In this document: one piece after another, positions 63,146 through 64,000 of the stretch
How positions within the stretch are numbered: position 1 is the first letter of the stretch
How the letters are laid out: every line of letters starts with the position of its first letter
Assembly: GCF_015206885.1 (NCBI RefSeq)
Contig: NZ_JADEXY010000003.1
Span: 1-64,000 of the forward strand
Length of the DNA stretch: 64,000 bases
Origin: Microcystis aeruginosa LEGE 91341
GTDB taxonomy: Bacteria > Cyanobacteriota > Cyanobacteriia > Cyanobacteriales > Microcystaceae
Direction of reading: 5' to 3'
Program-made: the position numbers and the translations under genes
The notes under the pieces: model-generated
Told to the model about the DNA's origin: nothing
Databases searched by the model: none
The model's input: the letters and a program-made list of their open reading frames with translations, nothing else

Positions 63146-64000
63146 ATGAATAACTTATTTGAACGTAAACCTAGATTACTAATTCTTACCTTAATTCTGA
63201 TTATTGTCTGGGGATTGTCTTCCTTTCAAATTTTGCCGCGCATGGAAGATCCCGAAACAATTAATCGAGGTGCCACCATTACCACCAATTTACCCGGTGC
63301 CAGTCCTTATCGGGTCGAATCCCTAGTGACCGAAAAAATTGAACAATCTCTCTCTAGCATCAAAGAAATTAGCCTGATTGAGTCCTCCTCAGAATTAGGG
63401 CGTTCCACCGTCAATATTGAACTTAAAGATGAAGTGACTGATGTGGATCCCGTCTGGTCACGCATTCGCGATCGGATTACCGATGTCATCCCGCAACTAC
63501 CCCCAGAAGCCCAAAGACCCTTATACGAAGAAGGATATAGTAAAGCCTTTAGTTTATTGACTGCCATCCTTTGGGATCTAGATACTGCTCCTAATTACGC
63601 TATTTTACGCCGACTTGGCCAAGAACTGTTCGATGAATTAGAAGCCCTTTGGGGAACCGAAAGAGTCGAGTTAGTCGGGGTTCCGGCCGAGGAAATTTTA
63701 GTCGAAATCGATCCGGTGAAATTATCCTCCCTGGGCCTAACTGCCGTCGAAGTTGCCCAACAAATTCAAACCAGTGATGCCAAGGTCGCCGCTGGACAAC
63801 TTCGCAGTAATCGCAATAATTTATTATTGGAAGTCGATACCAGTTTAGAATCACTCTCTCGGATTCGAGCAATTCCGATTCGTTACAGTAATGAGGGACA
63901 ATTTACCCGTTTAGGAGATATCGCCCTAGTCACCAAGGGAATTCAAGAACCACCGCCAGAACTAACCATTATTAACGGTAAACCGGCTATTGTGGTGGCC
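63146..64000 (+). CDS. RND efflux pump inner-membrane protein, N-terminal part (truncated by window edge)
   Basis: Starts MNNLFERKPRLLILTLILIIVWGLSSFQILPRMEDPE at 63146 and stays open for 285 codons to the last base, so the 3' end lies beyond the window. The first transmembrane helix (~10-28) is followed by the pore-domain sequence TTNLPGASPYRVESLVTEKIEQSLSSI, LKDEVTDVDPVWSRIRDRI and GLTAVEVAQQIQTSDAKVAAGQL, typical of AcrB/MexB-type proton-driven pumps. It forms an export pair with the preceding adaptor. Likely role: secretion of the cluster product or self-protection. Confidence 0.93.
   Translation, partial: MNNLFERKPRLLILTLILIIVWGLSSFQILPRMEDPETINRGATITTNLPGASPYRVESLVTEKIEQSLSSIKEISLIESSSELGRSTVNIELKDEVTDVDPVWSRIRDRITDVIPQLPPEAQRPLYEEGYSKAFSLLTAILWDLDTAPNYAILRRLGQELFDELEALWGTERVELVGVPAEEILVEIDPVKLSSLGLTAVEVAQQIQTSDAKVAAGQLRSNRNNLLLEVDTSLESLSRIRAIPIRYSNEGQFTRLGDIALVTKGIQEPPPELTIINGKPAIVVA

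Overview
The window looks like a cyanobacterial chromosome segment. Supporting this are frequent GCGATCGC (HIP1-type) octamers, cyanobacteria-restricted families (DUF1997, DUF3685, DUF1816, TIGR04376), and many short AT- or G-rich tandem repeats and small MITE-like elements between genes. The repeat load, codon use and gene set fit Microcystis (aeruginosa group) best. That assignment is inference from pattern recognition, not from a database search. No tRNA or rRNA gene, CRISPR array, transposase gene or complete insertion sequence was recognised.

Bases 1-39,950 are mostly housekeeping genes in short mixed-strand transcription units. In order: the end of a collagen-like protein, DusA, a DUF362 protein, a DUF1997/Rieske pair, a response regulator broken by an in-frame TAG, HyuB, TsaD, TruB, HisC, IspG and an alpha/beta hydrolase. 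Then come a TIGR04376 protein, LysS with a C-terminal KTSC domain, DUF3685 and a Fur-family regulator, a DUF2157 membrane protein and an orphan OmpR-type regulator. RecN, a Uma2 nuclease, a DAO-type oxidoreductase, CysS, a fused betaine-type permease/binding protein, a CHAD protein and a PyrF-PyrE fusion follow. The block ends with a DUF1816 protein, the run carA / STAS protein / mrnC / rlmB, an acidic HTH protein, and two convergent AAA-like NTPase genes, one of them fused through a membrane segment to a periplasmic-binding-like sensor.

From 40,284 to the right edge, twelve co-directional genes form a lipid-polyketide biosynthetic cluster. They encode an extradiol (VOC) dioxygenase, a nitroreductase, a fused FAAL / acyl-CoA dehydrogenase / ACP, a type I PKS module (KS-AT-DH-KR-ACP), a second module (KS-AT-ACP-TE), an FMO-type monooxygenase, a type III PKS, an ICMT-family methyltransferase, a VAO/cresol-dehydrogenase-like flavoprotein, an MFS (GPH-type) transporter, a membrane-fusion protein and the start of an RND pump. 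Inferred logic: a free fatty acid is adenylated, loaded and alpha,beta-desaturated, then extended by two malonyl units. A type III PKS makes a resorcinol or pyrone ring, which is methylated and oxidised, possibly to ring cleavage, and the product is exported. To my recollection a hybrid type I/type III PKS locus has been noted in Microcystis genomes, but I know of no assigned product. This is the most interesting part of the window.

Coordinates use the start codon I judged most likely; several are shorter than the longest open frame, and the reasons are given with each gene.
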